Shown: positions 8,756 to 20,361 of the stretch, in pieces
How positions within the stretch are numbered: the stretch's first letter is position 1
Layout: every line of letters begins with the position of its first letter
Assembly (NCBI GenBank): GCA_963757265.1
Contig: CAVWRA010000012.1
Span: 496,001 to 560,000, forward strand
From: CAIVVT01 sp963757265
Lineage (GTDB): Bacteria > Acidobacteriota > Terriglobia > Bryobacterales > Bryobacteraceae
DNA length: 64,000 bases
Direction: 5' to 3'
The notes under the pieces: model-generated
Seen by the model: only the letters and a program-made list of their open reading frames with translations
The model's database searches: none
What the model was told of the DNA's origin: nothing
Made by a program: the position numbers and the translations under genes

Positions 8756-11685
8756 CATACAACCAGCGGCCGCTGAGTTCCTGAGTTGCCTTGAAGACGA
8801 GGGCATCTCCCTGGCGCTGACAGGGAATGGGCGCCCCACGGCTGCCCGGTTTCGGCCCCTCGACGAACAGTCTGAGGTTCGTGAACAGCCCCGCAGCGGG
8901 AATGCGCACAATACCCGTCCCCGAGACTTGCAATTGGATCAACGCACCGTCCTCGACACGCCTCTCCGGAGCGACAGGAGCCCATCCGATCTCATCCATA
9001 TCGACGTCGGCAAAAACCGTCTTGCGCCCATCGACGGTAATCTCACGGCATTTCCGGCCGGCGAAGGCGGTCAGGTTCCCCTGGCCATCGACGCGAAAAG
9101 CCAGTGCGCGTGCGCCGGCATAACTTACGGTGTGGCCGTTGACTCGAAATTCCTGCAAATGAATGGATTCTGAGGGCGGCGGGTTTAGCCCCAAATACTT
9201 GCGGTCTTGTTCGGGATCCCGGGAAAAGCCTCCCGACCAGCCTTCCTCGATTTCACGCAAGTGCGGCGCCAGTGCCACCGTGCCGTTCGGAAACCGGCAG
9301 GCGAGGTATGGGCCAGTGCGCGAAAGGTAGTCCGTATTATCTTCAAGGGCCCCGAGCCTGCCCGTGCGGGGATAGGCGCCGAGCGCTGCCAGTATCTCAA
9401 ACCAAGTGCGAGCGTCGTAGCCGAGACTGCGCGACTGGTCATCCCGCGGGCGGAATCCCAGAAATGTAGCGCTACCACGTTGCGTGCCGACAACCTGTTC
9501 CTTCATGCGCGCGACGACGCGCGTCCCTGCCCGCGGCTGCACAGGGTAGACGCGGTCAACCAGAAAATCGGTCAAGATCACCTGTGGCTGGACTCCCACC
9601 AACGTACCCTCGAAGCCCAGCAGCCTGCCGGGAGCGACGATCCCATCTCCCGGTCGTGGTTGGTAGTCCACACCAAAGAGATCCTGCCAGGTTTCGCGCG
9701 CCGGCTCACCCTCAAGTGTCACGAGCGGCGGCGGACCAGACCATATTAGTCGGCCCCCGCCGGCGACGAATTCCTGCATTAACGCCAGCAGCTTTTTCGA
9801 GGGGAAGGGCTCGAAGAGCGTCACCAAGGTCGTGAATCGTCTCCCGGCCATCTCAATCGCATTTCCAGAGACTTTCCCGCGCTCGAGGAGCTTGGTTGCC
9901 GTGACATAGTTGGTGTAGCCATACTGTGTCATCCAACTCCCGAATCGCTCTTCTACCGCAACCAAGTCGAGAGGATACAGCATGAGGACGTCGGTGTCCC
10001 GATGCTGCATGTCTTCCACCGCCCCGTAGAGCGGCGTTCCGCTCACGCCGTAGGTGCTTTCCAGGGCCGTGCGGCGCTCACTGACCTCATCCGGAACTCC
10101 CCAGTGCGCAGCGTACGAGTAAGGGACGTCATTCAGAATTCCAGTCGATGCCGCAAGGGCCAGGGCAAAATAGTCGCGATCGAGCCAGCCACCTTCGGCA
10201 TGATCATTGCCATTGCCTGTGAGAAAGTCTCCCCATTTGAAGTAGTCATAGCAAGCAGCAGCCGCCTGTTGTACGGTGTTCGACCAAAGGAAATTAGAGG
10301 TGTACTCGTATTGTGGCCGCGAAGCGCCCCAGGAGTCGACAGTGGGGCTTTCCGCCCAGGTGGCATGCGCCCTGGCTTCCAGTCGATGCCCCATCTTGCT
10401 TTCGGCGTAATGCTTCGCCTGCACAAACAGATCGACCACGCCGTCTTGCAGCAGGTGGTAGTAGCGGGCGCGGAATAATGCGGTCCTCTGGATCGCTTCG
10501 GGAGTTGCTCCGAATGTGTGCATGATGCCTTGTTTTGCACTCAAGTCGACGGCAAAGTCCTCCTGGCCGTGCACGAAGTAAACCAGGTATTTGGCGAAGT
10601 CCGCGTACTCCGCGCCATAGCGCGCGGCGAACTCGCGCGCCAACGCCGGGCTAACATAACGCAGTGTGAACTCGCCGTGATCGTGGTGGCCGAAGTAGAC
10701 CCAATCCTGCTGAATGTGCATCTCGTCGGAATAGAGCCCGTTCAGGTGAATACCCGCCGCGGCATACTTATCAACAAGGTTCGTCAAGAAGGAGCAGTGC
10801 TTTGGGACTGAAGTAGTCCATCTCCGGCGTACGGTAGATTTGGACCACCAGCACATGATCCAAACCCGCGCGGGCAATCGGACCCGTACCGTGTACCCGG
10901 ATGCGCACGGCGTGGAAATCGCCAGGGGGCGCAGTCACGTTTTCCATCCGTTCGACCTCAATACCCTCTTTGATCTCGACAATCTCCGCCGGATCGACAA
11001 CTCGGTAGGGAGTACCCCGCACAGGAGTTTCACGGAAGGCAAACGCCCGCACACCCCCGTCTTGGACCTCGATCGGCCCTTTGTTGTTTACCCATTGCTG
11101 GTGCTGCCAAAGTTGCACGCTGAACGCCCCGGTCTTGGGATCGCGCAACCCCTCGCGGTAGTGCATCCAGAGGCCCGACTCGCCGGAGCGGGCCGCATAA
11201 CCCTTGCCGAGTTCGAGAGGCGTCAACAGGCTCAACTCGAGGCCGAGTCCGTATTCGGAGGCGAACCGGCCGATCGCGGCAATCTTGGTAATATACTCAT
11301 CCGTATCCGGCATCAACTGCCGAGGAGTGTCCTGGCCGGGACGATACTGCGCGAAGAAGTGATCGAAGGACAGGGTGAGTGTCCGCTCGCCCCGCGCCTG
11401 GGCGCGCTCACACACCCGCCGCAGGCTTTCGTTAAGGGGTGTGCGGCCCAGAGATAGGTTCAGGACTTTGTCCGGATCGGAGGCGAGCGCCGCAAGTTCG
11501 TCGTCACGGACCAGGATAATGACCGAATGGGGGATTTGAAACGCCCAGGGTCCTGGGTACGCGACCAGTTCGCCGCGGTAAACGTCCTCCGGCGCCTGTG
11601 AGTTCACCGTCGTCTGGGCCGCCATTGCCATCCCGAGCGCCAGAAGCAGCGTCGTCATCCCAATCAAGGTCAGACCTTTTCGCAT
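8727..11685 (-). pseudogene. Large secreted glycosidase-like protein, one frameshift
   Basis: The ATG at 11685 has AGGAG 8 nt upstream and encodes a signal peptide (MRKGLTLIGMTTLLLALGM, cleaved near AMAAQ). The first frame ends at 10771. The second, open from 10877 to 8727, continues the same protein. The overlap at 10780-10810 (YFSPK... / ...FLTNLVDKYAAAG) shows a single frameshift. The combined protein is about 980 residues. The N-terminal part resembles a glycosidase barrel. A central segment (LMQEFVAGGGRLIWSG) resembles the amidotransferase-like domain of A4-type beta-galactosidases, and the C-terminus is beta-rich. I cannot assign a GH family. The natural C-terminus may be lost, because GH27 sequence begins at about 8755. 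Confidence 0.6.
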
Positions 11686-11885
11686 ACACGATCTCCTCTT
11701 CCCTGAGCACTGGCAGCCGAATTCATCGCGCGGCGCGACGGAAGCTGGATCGTTCCGCCGCCCTCGCGGACTCCCCGGGACGTCGCCGTATAAGTCCCTG
11801 GCCCTCAATGGCCCGATGACGTTGATTTCGCGGCGACGTCGTGGCATAGCAGCTAGCCGTTTTCGGCCGCGCACGCTCAGCATGG

Positions 11886-12389
11886 CATATTATTCTGAGC
11901 GTAGCGAAGAATCTGCTCCTGTTGCGACCGACGACCGCGCTGTTTCAACTATCTTGCGCACGCGAGCAGGATTTTGGCTTCCTGAGTTCGCTGAAGTACA
12001 GGAGTACTGGGGACGTCCATCCTGGCGGGCGCGGCTCAGGGTGGCACCGAGCGTGTCCTCGCAGTTGAAGGAAAGCGGAATCACGGCTGGCTCCCTAAAG
12101 CAGGATGTGACTGCGCGGGCGCTTCCGCAACAGCCTGCTCGTGACGAATCTCGAACGCCGCCATCTCCCCCGGCTGCAGGAGATCCGTTATCCCAAGCCA
12201 GGACGTGCCCTCGACAGGGCGGTCCCGAAGCAATTTGCCGCCCTGGTGATAGTATTTCGCTCTGTAACCTTGAGACGTGCGGCGGGATCAAAGCATGGCG
12301 GCTGGGTGTAGACTGAGCAGGACTCGGGAGTCCAAAGTGGAAACCCGAGCTTTCTGATCAACTGGCACGAGGCACAGAGGAGGCCAGCA
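11886..12389. other. 500-bp gap with a weak minus-strand remnant
   Basis: No intact gene is visible. On the minus strand at about 12290-12110 one frame reads like natural protein (YYHQGGKLLRDRPVEGTSW, then ITDLLQPGEMAAFEIRHEQ). It resembles the end of a sugar-cluster gene but has no start and soon meets stops. Divergent promoters for the glycosidase-like gene (minus) and the GH106-like gene (plus) should lie here; none is obvious. Confidence 0.3.
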
Positions 12390-12524
12390 ATGATACATCG
12401 TTCAACAGTTTCTGACGGGTGTTGGGAGCGCTGTGGGAGCGGCCGACGTGGATTCCAAGGCCACGACTCTCGAGCGCCAATCAGCGCATTTGGTACCTCG
12501 TGGAGAGAACGCTTTGGAAGATGA
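12390..12524 (+). CDS. 44-codon leader ORF before GH106-like gene
   Basis: The ATG has a strong ribosome site (GAGGAGG, 9 nt upstream), and the frame ends 12 bp before the GH106 start codon. The region GGAGGcCAGcAATGaTACATcG around its start is nearly repeated at the leader ORF before the GH2 gene (16130). The peptide is Arg/Gly/Ser-rich and unlike known proteins, so it may be a translated leader, not a functional protein. Confidence 0.3.
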   Translation: MIHRSTVSDGCWERCGSGRRGFQGHDSRAPISAFGTSWRERFGR

Positions 12525-12536
12525 AGGAGTTAGAAC

Positions 12537-15500
12537 GTGACGAGATTTGTGATCGATATCAGCAGGCGGGACATCCTGAATTCAATTGCGCTTGGCGCAG
12601 CAGCTATTGGCATCCCACAAGAAATTCTAAGTATGAAATCCGCCGAGCCGGACAAGACGATCAGGGATTTCATTCAGCCTCCGGAAGATGCGCGCCCGTG
12701 GGTCTACTGGTACTTCATGGACGGTCATCTGACGCGCGAGGGCATGGACGCAGACCTCGAAGCGATGAAGCAAGCTGGTCTCGGCGGTGCGATCTATCTC
12801 GAGGTGGGAATCGGTATCGAACCAGGCCCCGTCCAATTCATGAGCGAAACATGGCAGGAGCTTCTCAGCCATGCCTTCTCAGAGGCCGATCGCCTGGGCC
12901 TGCAGATGGCTCTGGCGGCGGGGCCCGGCTGGTGCGGCACGGGTGGTCCTTGGGTTAAGCCGGATCAATCGATGCAACACCTCGTGGCGAGCAAGACCCT
13001 CGTGCAGGGGCCGGCTGCGCTTGACGCCCACTTACCCCAACCGCAGCCGCGTACGCCATTCTTCGGTGTATCTACGCTGTCTCCGGATCTGCACCAAGCG
13101 TGGAAGGAATTTTACTGCGACGAGGTTGTGCTCGCCTTCCCCACTCCGGCCGGAAATGCTTCCATTCCCGATGTCGATGAGAAAGCGCTCTACACTCGCG
13201 GCTCCTATTCATCCCAGATCCCCGGACCATTTACGTTGCGCGCATGGGTGCGTCCTTTTTTGCCGAGCGAAGCCAGCTACAAGGCCGTGCCTGCGGAACG
13301 CTGCGTCGCATCGCGCGAGGTCTTGAACCTTACTGACAAGCTTTCGCCTGATGGCCGGCTGAGGTGGAGTGTACCCCCAGGAAGTTGGACGATCATGCGT
13401 TTCGGCCGCACGCTGACCGGTCAAACCACGCGTCCCGCTCCTAAACCGGGACTCGGCCTCGAGTCCGACAAGTTCGATGCCGCGGCGCTGGACGCGCACT
13501 TCGATGCATACATCGCTTTCCTTCTAAAGAAGACAGGTGCGCCTCGGCATTCCGGCCGTGGATTGGTAGCTCTGCACTTCGACAGTTGGGAGATGAGCTC
13601 GCAGAACTGGTCCGTCCATTTTCGTGAAGAGTTCACGCGCCGCCGCGGATACGATCCGGTCGCGTTCCTGCCCACATTTGCCGGCTTCGTGGTGGACGCT
13701 CCTGAAGTTTCGGAGCGTTTCCTCTGGGACGTTCGACAGACTGCAGAGGAATTGGTCTGCGAAAACCAGGCGCAGCGATTGCGCGAGCGCGGCAAACACT
13801 ATGGACTCTCTTTGTCGCTCGAACCATACGACCTGAATCCCTGCGCTGACCTGGCACTTGGTAGCACGGCCGATACCCCAATGGGCGAATTCTGGTCGAA
13901 AGTCCCGGGCACGCCGACTCCGCCGACGGATTTCAGCCTGGCAGAAGCAGCTTCGGTTGGCCACACGCAAGGGCACAAAGTTATTGGCGCGGAGTCATTC
14001 ACAGGAGTCTATGAGGAGCGAGGCCACCAGCATCCCGCCTCCATGAAGGCGCAGGGTGATTGGGCTTTCTGCCAGGGGATAAATCGCTTTGTGATTCACC
14101 GTTACCAGGCGCAGCCCTGGCTTGACCGTTTTCCGGGAATGTCCATGGGGCCCAATGGCGGCTACGGCGTGCATTGGGAACGCACTCAAACCTGGTGGGA
14201 TTTCGTGCCCGACTATCATGTCTACCTTAGCCGTTGCTCGCACACGCTGCGCCGCGGACTCTTTGTCGCCGATATCCTATATCTCACGCCGGAAGGCGCT
14301 CCGCATGTATTCTTCCCGCCACGTTCCGCATTTCGACCTGGTGTGTTCGCCGATCGTCGCGGCTACAACTTTGACGGATGCGCTCCGGAGACGCTCATAG
14401 CACGTGCCTCTGTAAAAGACGGCCGCATTATTTTTCCCGATGGCATGTCGTATCGGCTGCTGGTGCTTCCGCAATGCCAGACTATGACGCCGCGCCTGCT
14501 CGAGAAAGTCGTGAGGTTAGTCGAAGAAGGCGCTACCATTCTGGGAGCACCTCCGGAGAAATCTCCCAGCCTGTCGAACTACCCCGAGTGCGACAATCGA
14601 GTCCGCGAACTCGCCGTGAAACTTTGGCCGCACGACAAGATACTCCCGGAACGTCAGGTTGGCAAAGGCCGCGTGATCTATGATGCGGAGGCGCCACGCA
14701 GGAACAACTCGAATCCCCTGACGCAAGCAAAGTGGATCTCGTCCGCACAAGGCGAATTGGTATCAGCCACCTCGGACGGGCATCTCTATTTCACGCGCGA
14801 ATTCTCCATCGCAGAGGCTCGAAGCGTTCGATCCGCGTTGCTGACGATCACCGCGGACAAGAGCTACGAATTATCTCTGAACGGCCATTTCGTCCTAAGT
14901 GGCAACGCGGTACAACGGGCAGCTTGCGTTGACGTCAGCACCCTGCTCCGCTCCGGTGCGAATGTACTTACAGCCTGTGTTAAGAAGAACGCGGGCACGT
15001 CGGGCCACTCTGGCCTGATCGGCTCACTTCTTGTTCGACCTTCGGGATGGTAGCAATGTCAGCATCCGCACGGATCGTGAATGGACTTGTTCCTCCAATG
15101 AGCAAGTATCTCAAGTGCCCGCCACTGAACTGGGTCCCTATGAGATGTCACCGTGGAATCTCGATGATTCTGCAATCGAACAGCCCGATATCTATCCCAG
15201 CTATGCCGTGACGGCCGAACTTCTATCGCAGATGGGCGTCAGGAGCGACTTCGAGGCCGACGTGTTTTTACGCTATATCCATCGCTGTGACGGCGCCGAG
15301 GACTTCTATTTCGTTGCCAATGGTGAAGGTCAATCTCAGAGGACGACCTGTCGTTTTCGAGTAACGGGCCGCCAGCCGGAGTGGTGGGATGCCATCACGG
15401 GGGAACGCCGTGATCTACCGGAGTTCTCGGAAAACGGTGGCCGGACAGAGATTCCTATCTACCTGGAAGCCTTCGAGAGTGGCTTCGTGGTATTTCGCAA

Positions 15501-16047
15501 ACCGGTAGCGCAGCCGTCATCCGGGCGCGACACGAACTTCCCCAGGTTTGAGACCATCAGTACTCTGGCTACGCCCTGGGAGGTCGCTTTCGACCCGAGG
15601 TGGGGCGGACCTGTGCGAGTCACCTTTTCTCAACTGGAAGACTGGAGCAAACGGCCCGAGCCGGGAATTCGGTACTATTCTGGCAAGGCCGTTTATAAGA
15701 CGACTTTGGATTGCAACCCGGTGGATTCCAAACTGCGCTACTATCTCTCGCTGGGAAGAGTCAGGAATATCGCCGCGGTGAAGGTCAATGCTCGCGACCT
15801 GGGCGTGGTGTGGTGCGAGCCGTGGCGTTTAGCGATTCCCGCAGGCGTGTTGCAGCGGCGGGGCAACACGCTGGAGATCGTCGTGGCGAACCTGTGGATC
15901 AATCGTCTCGTCGGCGACTGCAATTTGCCTCCGCAGGAGCGGCTCACCTGGACTACAGGCAACCCGCACCATCCAGGGGATCCATTACTCGCGTCGGGCC
16001 TGCTGGGGCCAGTCACCATCCAGACTTTGCATCTGAGCGAGGCCTAG
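12537..16047 (+). pseudogene. GH106-like alpha-L-rhamnosidase, one frameshift
   Basis: The GTG at 12537 is preceded by AAGGAG (8 nt). The N-terminus has a twin-arginine-like export signal (SRRDILNSIALGAAA). Next comes the typical GH106 opening: PPEDARPWVYWYFMDGHLT, then LEAMKQAGLGGAIYLEV. Frame one ends at 15053. Frame two (from about 15031 to 16047) continues with DVFLRYIHR, YFVANGEG and the C-terminal beta domain SLGRVRNIAAVKVN. One extra G near 15038 explains the break (GSLL then FDLRDGS). The joined protein is about 1170 residues and would remove terminal rhamnose from plant or microbial polysaccharides. Residues coded at 14720-15110 form an additional rhamnosidase-N-like beta domain just before the IHR block, where most relatives have none. 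Confidence 0.75.
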
Positions 16048-16129
16048 CACGCGTATGGTGATGTCCTGAATTGCACACAAGTTGAGCGCCAAGGACGAAG
16101 CGCGCATACTTCGGCTAAGGAGGTCAGTA

Positions 16130-16183
16130 ATGGTACATTGTCGGCGGCAACGGAAGATTAGTGAGGGAGGCTGGAATGTCTAA
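16130..16183 (+). CDS. 17-codon leader ORF overlapping GH2 start
   Basis: The ATG follows AAGGAGG by 7 nt. The stop TAA (16181-16183) overlaps the first codons of the GH2 gene, whose ATG is at 16176, so ribosomes finishing the leader could reinitiate there. The start region resembles that of the leader at 12390. Too short to judge as a protein. Confidence 0.35.
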   Translation: MVHCRRQRKISEGGWNV

Positions 16184-19110
16184 CAGAGCCTTGTCCGCAG
16201 GCCGCAACAGATTTCTTGTTCTACTGCTCGCGCCGTTGTCCTTGGCAGCAGGCGTCAGGGAAAACAATCTGACTAATCCGTTCTACATCCATCCGCGCAC
16301 CGGCCAGCAGCACATTGCACTCGACGGGGATTGGGATCTTTCCTACCGTGATTCCGCCATTGCCCGCCCGGCTGATTTGAGCCTGCAATCGAAATGGATC
16401 CACGCGCAAGTGCCAGGCTCGGTGCAGGTGGCGCTGTTTCGCGCTGGAGAACTCCCTAATCCATACGTTCGAATGAATGCGAAGAAGTATGCATGGGTCC
16501 TCGGTAAGACCTGGTATTACCGCAAGAGCTTCACTGTTCCCGCTGCCGTCAAGAACCAGTATGTGTTTCTCTGTTTCGACGGCATCGATTACTACGCGAG
16601 AATCTGGCTGAATGGTCATGAACTGGGACGGCACGAAGGACTGCACGGCGGCCCCATGCTGGAGGTAAGTTCGCTGCTACAAACCGACGGCTCCAATGAA
16701 CTTATCGTGGAAGTGCGCGCCGCCAATTACGGCATGGGCGATAGATTCATGGCACGCGAGGGCACACTTACTCCCACCCCGCCTGGGGATAAGGTGGTGG
16801 TGCCGTGGGGCTTGACCGGAGGCCTGGACGTGATGACGGGAGGCGGCTGGTCGAAGAAAAAAATACTGCCTGGCAGGGAAGTCAGTATCGAGGATTATTT
16901 CCCTATGGGCATCTGGCGTCCTGTGCGTCTCGAAATCGTCCCTCGCACTCACCTTGCGCGACCCTTCCTTGTTACGGAGGAGGCGAACAACGCGACGGCC
17001 CGGCTGCTTCTCAATGTCGAAGTTCAAGTTGGCACTACCGGGTTCGATGCTAAGTTGAACGAGTCCTGGATATGACCCCGCCTGGACCAATGGGAGGTAC
17101 CGCAATGCGTTCACAAGCAAGGCGGTCGATTCCCCGCCGGTGCTGCGCTTCCAATTGCTCGACAGGCTTACTTCGCGCCTGTCCTCACGCGCGACATTCC
17201 TCTCCAAATCTATGAAGGCCGAAATTGGGTCAGGCAGGAGATCGATGTTGCGTCGCCCAAAGCTGTGGTGGCCGAACGGCTTGGGCGATCCCTACCTATA
17301 TCGCGCCAGCCTGAGCCTGATCCAGCAGGGCAAACCCATCGACACCATCGAGTTCGACTATGGAATTCGAACCATCCGCAGGCTTCCTTCGGCGGGACCC
17401 CAAACTCAGGACCGCTGGGCCGATTGGCAGTTCGTCGTCAACGATCGCAAATTCTTCGTCAAGGGGATGGACTGGTGGACGAACGATATCTTCCTGGATC
17501 TTCCGCGCGAGCCGCTACCGGTGGGCCCTGCGATCGGCGCAGGCGGCCGGCATCCAAATGATGGCGCACATGGGGCGGAGGGATTATCGAGACGGACGAC
17601 TTCTACGAGCTGTGCGATCAGCTCGGCATCCTGGTTTGGGAAGATTTCCCCATCGGCAATAGGGACACTTCCGACTGGCCGCAGGACATTTGGGAGGAGC
17701 AGGTGCTGCACAACGTCTTCCGCATCAGGAACCATCCATCGCTGGCCGCTATACTGCGGCGGCAATGAATTCAACCCTTATACGGTCGGCAACACGGCGA
17801 CCATCGGAATTCTCGAACGTTCGGTGAACGATTTTGACGGGACGCGGTTCGTTCTTCGGGCGACGCCGGATCGGGGCGATATCCATGCATATCCCGGATA
17901 TGGACCCAACCTGGTTCAGGCGCATCTATTCCGCTCGTGCCCTATATCAGCGAGTTCGGTCCTCATACCGTGCCCGAAGCTCGCGCCATACGAGAGTTCG
18001 TAGATCCGCGGGAACTTGAGGGGCCTCTGCGCAACATCGAACAGCCAGGAATTCATGGACTCTCACCCCGAGTTCGTCTACCACAACATGGAGTACGGTT
18101 CCGCATCGACACCGATGCTGTTGCTGGCGCGTGCGTCGCAGATCGACGATATGAAGGCTCCGTCACTGGAAGAGTACTCGGTCGCGGGCCAGGTGGCCAT
18201 CCGGCGAGTTTCATCCAAATTGTTTCCGATGTAGTTCAGTCCAACTACCCCGTCAGCACGGGCCTATCGCCATGGGTATACAACACGCCGTGGCCGCTTT
18301 CCACCTTCTGCATGTTTGTCGATTACGACGGCCAGCCAGTAGCTTCGTACTACTTTCTGAAACGAACCTACGAACCCACCCACATCATCGATGAACATCC
18401 CGGAACTGATCTGGGGCAAAGGCGAGAAGGTACCGCTTTCGCTCAGCGTCATGAACAGCGGCGGTGCGGCCCTGAAGGACGTGACCGCCTCATTGCAGGT
18501 GTTGGATACCAGCTTCCATACCTTGTGGCGGGCGGAAAAGAAGATGGACGTCAAGGCGGGACTTTCGGTTGGCTCTGTCGGGATGGGATCGTTCACCATT
18601 CCCGCCGATCTCGAGGACCATTTCTTTTTCCTGGTCGCGGAGCTGAAGCAAGCCGACCATAAATTGATTTCGCGCTCCGTTTATTGGCCGCGTTGCCTCA
18701 AAGCGATGGCGGACGACGCCTTCCGTTCAAAGTACCGGTCTTCGCCCCAACCTTCACTGACCTTTGAAAAGGTCCATGGTTAAGAAGAGAGGTTCAGACG
18801 AACCAGGACGAAGCTTGCACTTCAACTTGTTTCTCTCCGCGATGAGGGTGAGAACGAAAGCGCGATTCAGGTGCGGGTCCGCAACGTTGGATCGCAGCCT
18901 GCTTTTTATACAGAGGTGAATATCGACGGGACCAAGCGGACGTTTTACGCATCTGACAACGGTTTCTGGCTGGCGCCGCAGGAAGAGCGGCTGCTCGATC
19001 ATCCATGTAATGTGGCGCGATCCGGAGACTCGTTCGAAGGCCGTGTTGACTTTTGGAGCGTGGAATGCCGCGCCGCGGCAGGTGGCGCTCGGGGAAGCCC
19101 GGTAGGTATG
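16176..19110 (+). pseudogene. GH2 beta-mannosidase/glucosaminidase-type enzyme, multiple frameshifts
   Basis: The ATG at 16176 (GGGAGG, 6 nt upstream) starts a signal peptide followed by the GH2 sugar-binding domain (GKTWYYRKSFTVPA, FDGIDYYARIWLNGHELG). The frame stops at 17075. Homology continues in shifting frames to about 19110: KLWWPNGLGDPYLYRASL, WQFVVNDRKFFVKGMDWWT, ETDDFYELCDQLGILVWE, then CGGNEFNPYTVGN with the acid/base Glu, and ISEFGPHTVPE with the nucleophile Glu. The C-terminal beta domains follow (VGSQPAFYTEVNIDGT). At least five frame changes are needed to read through about 970 residues. The intact enzyme would have cleaved terminal beta-linked hexoses in the periplasm or outside the cell; this copy should be dead unless the indels are sequencing errors. 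Confidence 0.75.
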
Positions 19111-19211
19111 ATTATGGCCTCTGCTCCACGCGCCGCTGAGGAGTGCATAATCCGTCTTGAAAACCGCGTGGCCTGGACGATCGAGGGCCGTGCCCAGCTA
19201 CGTTCCACGCC

Positions 19212-20309
19212 TCAAAGCGCTTTTAGGAGCTGCTGCATGAAGTAGCAATAGTTCCGGTACGGAATGTCGGGCGGGGCGCTGTGATCCAACATGGGGACGA
19301 AGCCGCCATCATCGATGATCCGTTTGTGCCGTGCGATCTCGGCATCGATCTCCGCTTTGCCGTGGGTCAATGCGCGTTTGTCGAGACCGCCCCACAGCCG
19401 CAAGTCGCGGCCGTATTTCTTACGGATGGCGTTCACATCCATGCCCGCCTGCACTTCCCACGGGTACAGGATGTCGATCCCCGCGTCCATCCACGGACGG
19501 ATCAGCAGGTTCACATCGCCATCGCTGTCCAAGGCGAACCATCTCACGCCGCGGCTGCGCGCGAAGTCGATCACCTTGCGGTAGCGCGGCAGCATGAACT
19601 TGCGCATGAGGTTGGGCCCGATGAGCGGACCGGCTTTGTAGGCCATGTCCTCCCAAAAGCCGAACACGTCGATAGTCGTACACTCGAGCATCTGCGACAG
19701 CATAGCGATGAGAAAGCCGGCGTCGGCTTCCATCATCTCTTCCACAAACGCCGGGTCGTCATAGAACAAAGTACACAGGCGCTCCACGCCCACCAGATTC
19801 CGTAAGGAGCCGAAAAAACCGCCCCATCGGTCGGCCAGCAGCACCAGAACATAATCGCGATCCCGATGCGCGCCGAGGCGTTCGCGCCAGTCCGGGCCGA
19901 TGCGCGCAGTCAGGTCCGGCTGCATCCGTTCCGCCCAGAACTTGCGGAAGTCGGCGCGAGTCTCTACGGGGAATCGGAGGAAGGTCGGCATCGAACTCTG
20001 CGGGTTCTTCTTGAACTCGCGCATGATGATGCCTTGCGGGTCCACATACGTGATGGTGGTCTCGTCTTGATCCAAAATCTCGTGCTCAAAGGGCGGGGTC
20101 GGAAAGAACCATTGGGTTTCAACCACCCATCGATCGCAGCCGAAGTCGTTCTTTTGCGGGTCGTAGCCGCCCTCCGTGGCCCATTGGTCCGCGGTTTCAG
20201 ACCATGTGGGCCATGGAAACTCGTGAAACGGCGCACGATCTCGTGAGCAGTAATTCATCGTTGCGTGGAAGCGTTCCAGGTCGGTCATCATAGGTAGCTC
20301 AGCCGGCAT
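19212..20309 (-). CDS. Uroporphyrinogen decarboxylase-family protein
   Basis: A complete 365-residue member of the URO-D/MtaA-type barrel family. Visible are the N-terminal LERFHATMNY, the internal FGFWEDMAYKAGPLIGP (pocket region) and WFALDSDGDVNLLIRPW, and the C-terminal LWGGLDKRALTHGK. AGGAGGTGAG lies about 15 nt before the ATG at 20309; the Met at 20288 (MTDLERF) is an alternative start. In this phylum such proteins often accompany glycosidases and probably act on small metabolites, possibly as methyl- or decarboxyl-transferases, instead of in haem synthesis. It is the intact counterpart of the truncated copy at 7628-8400, from which it differs substantially in sequence. Confidence 0.8.
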   Translation of the reverse strand: MPAELPMMTDLERFHATMNYCSRDRAPFHEFPWPTWSETADQWATEGGYDPQKNDFGCDRWVVETQWFFPTPPFEHEILDQDETTITYVDPQGIIMREFKKNPQSSMPTFLRFPVETRADFRKFWAERMQPDLTARIGPDWRERLGAHRDRDYVLVLLADRWGGFFGSLRNLVGVERLCTLFYDDPAFVEEMMEADAGFLIAMLSQMLECTTIDVFGFWEDMAYKAGPLIGPNLMRKFMLPRYRKVIDFARSRGVRWFALDSDGDVNLLIRPWMDAGIDILYPWEVQAGMDVNAIRKKYGRDLRLWGGLDKRALTHGKAEIDAEIARHKRIIDDGGFVPMLDHSAPPDIPYRNYCYFMQQLLKAL

Positions 20310-20361
20310 TCCAATTCTAGACTCTCACCTCCTATGCAGCACATACCCAGCCGCCATCGTT

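Noticed and set aside
11816..12316. Plus-strand frame of 166 codons between the glycosidase-like and GH106-like genes
   Set aside because: Ser/Arg/Pro-rich composition, no ribosome site, no family resemblance.
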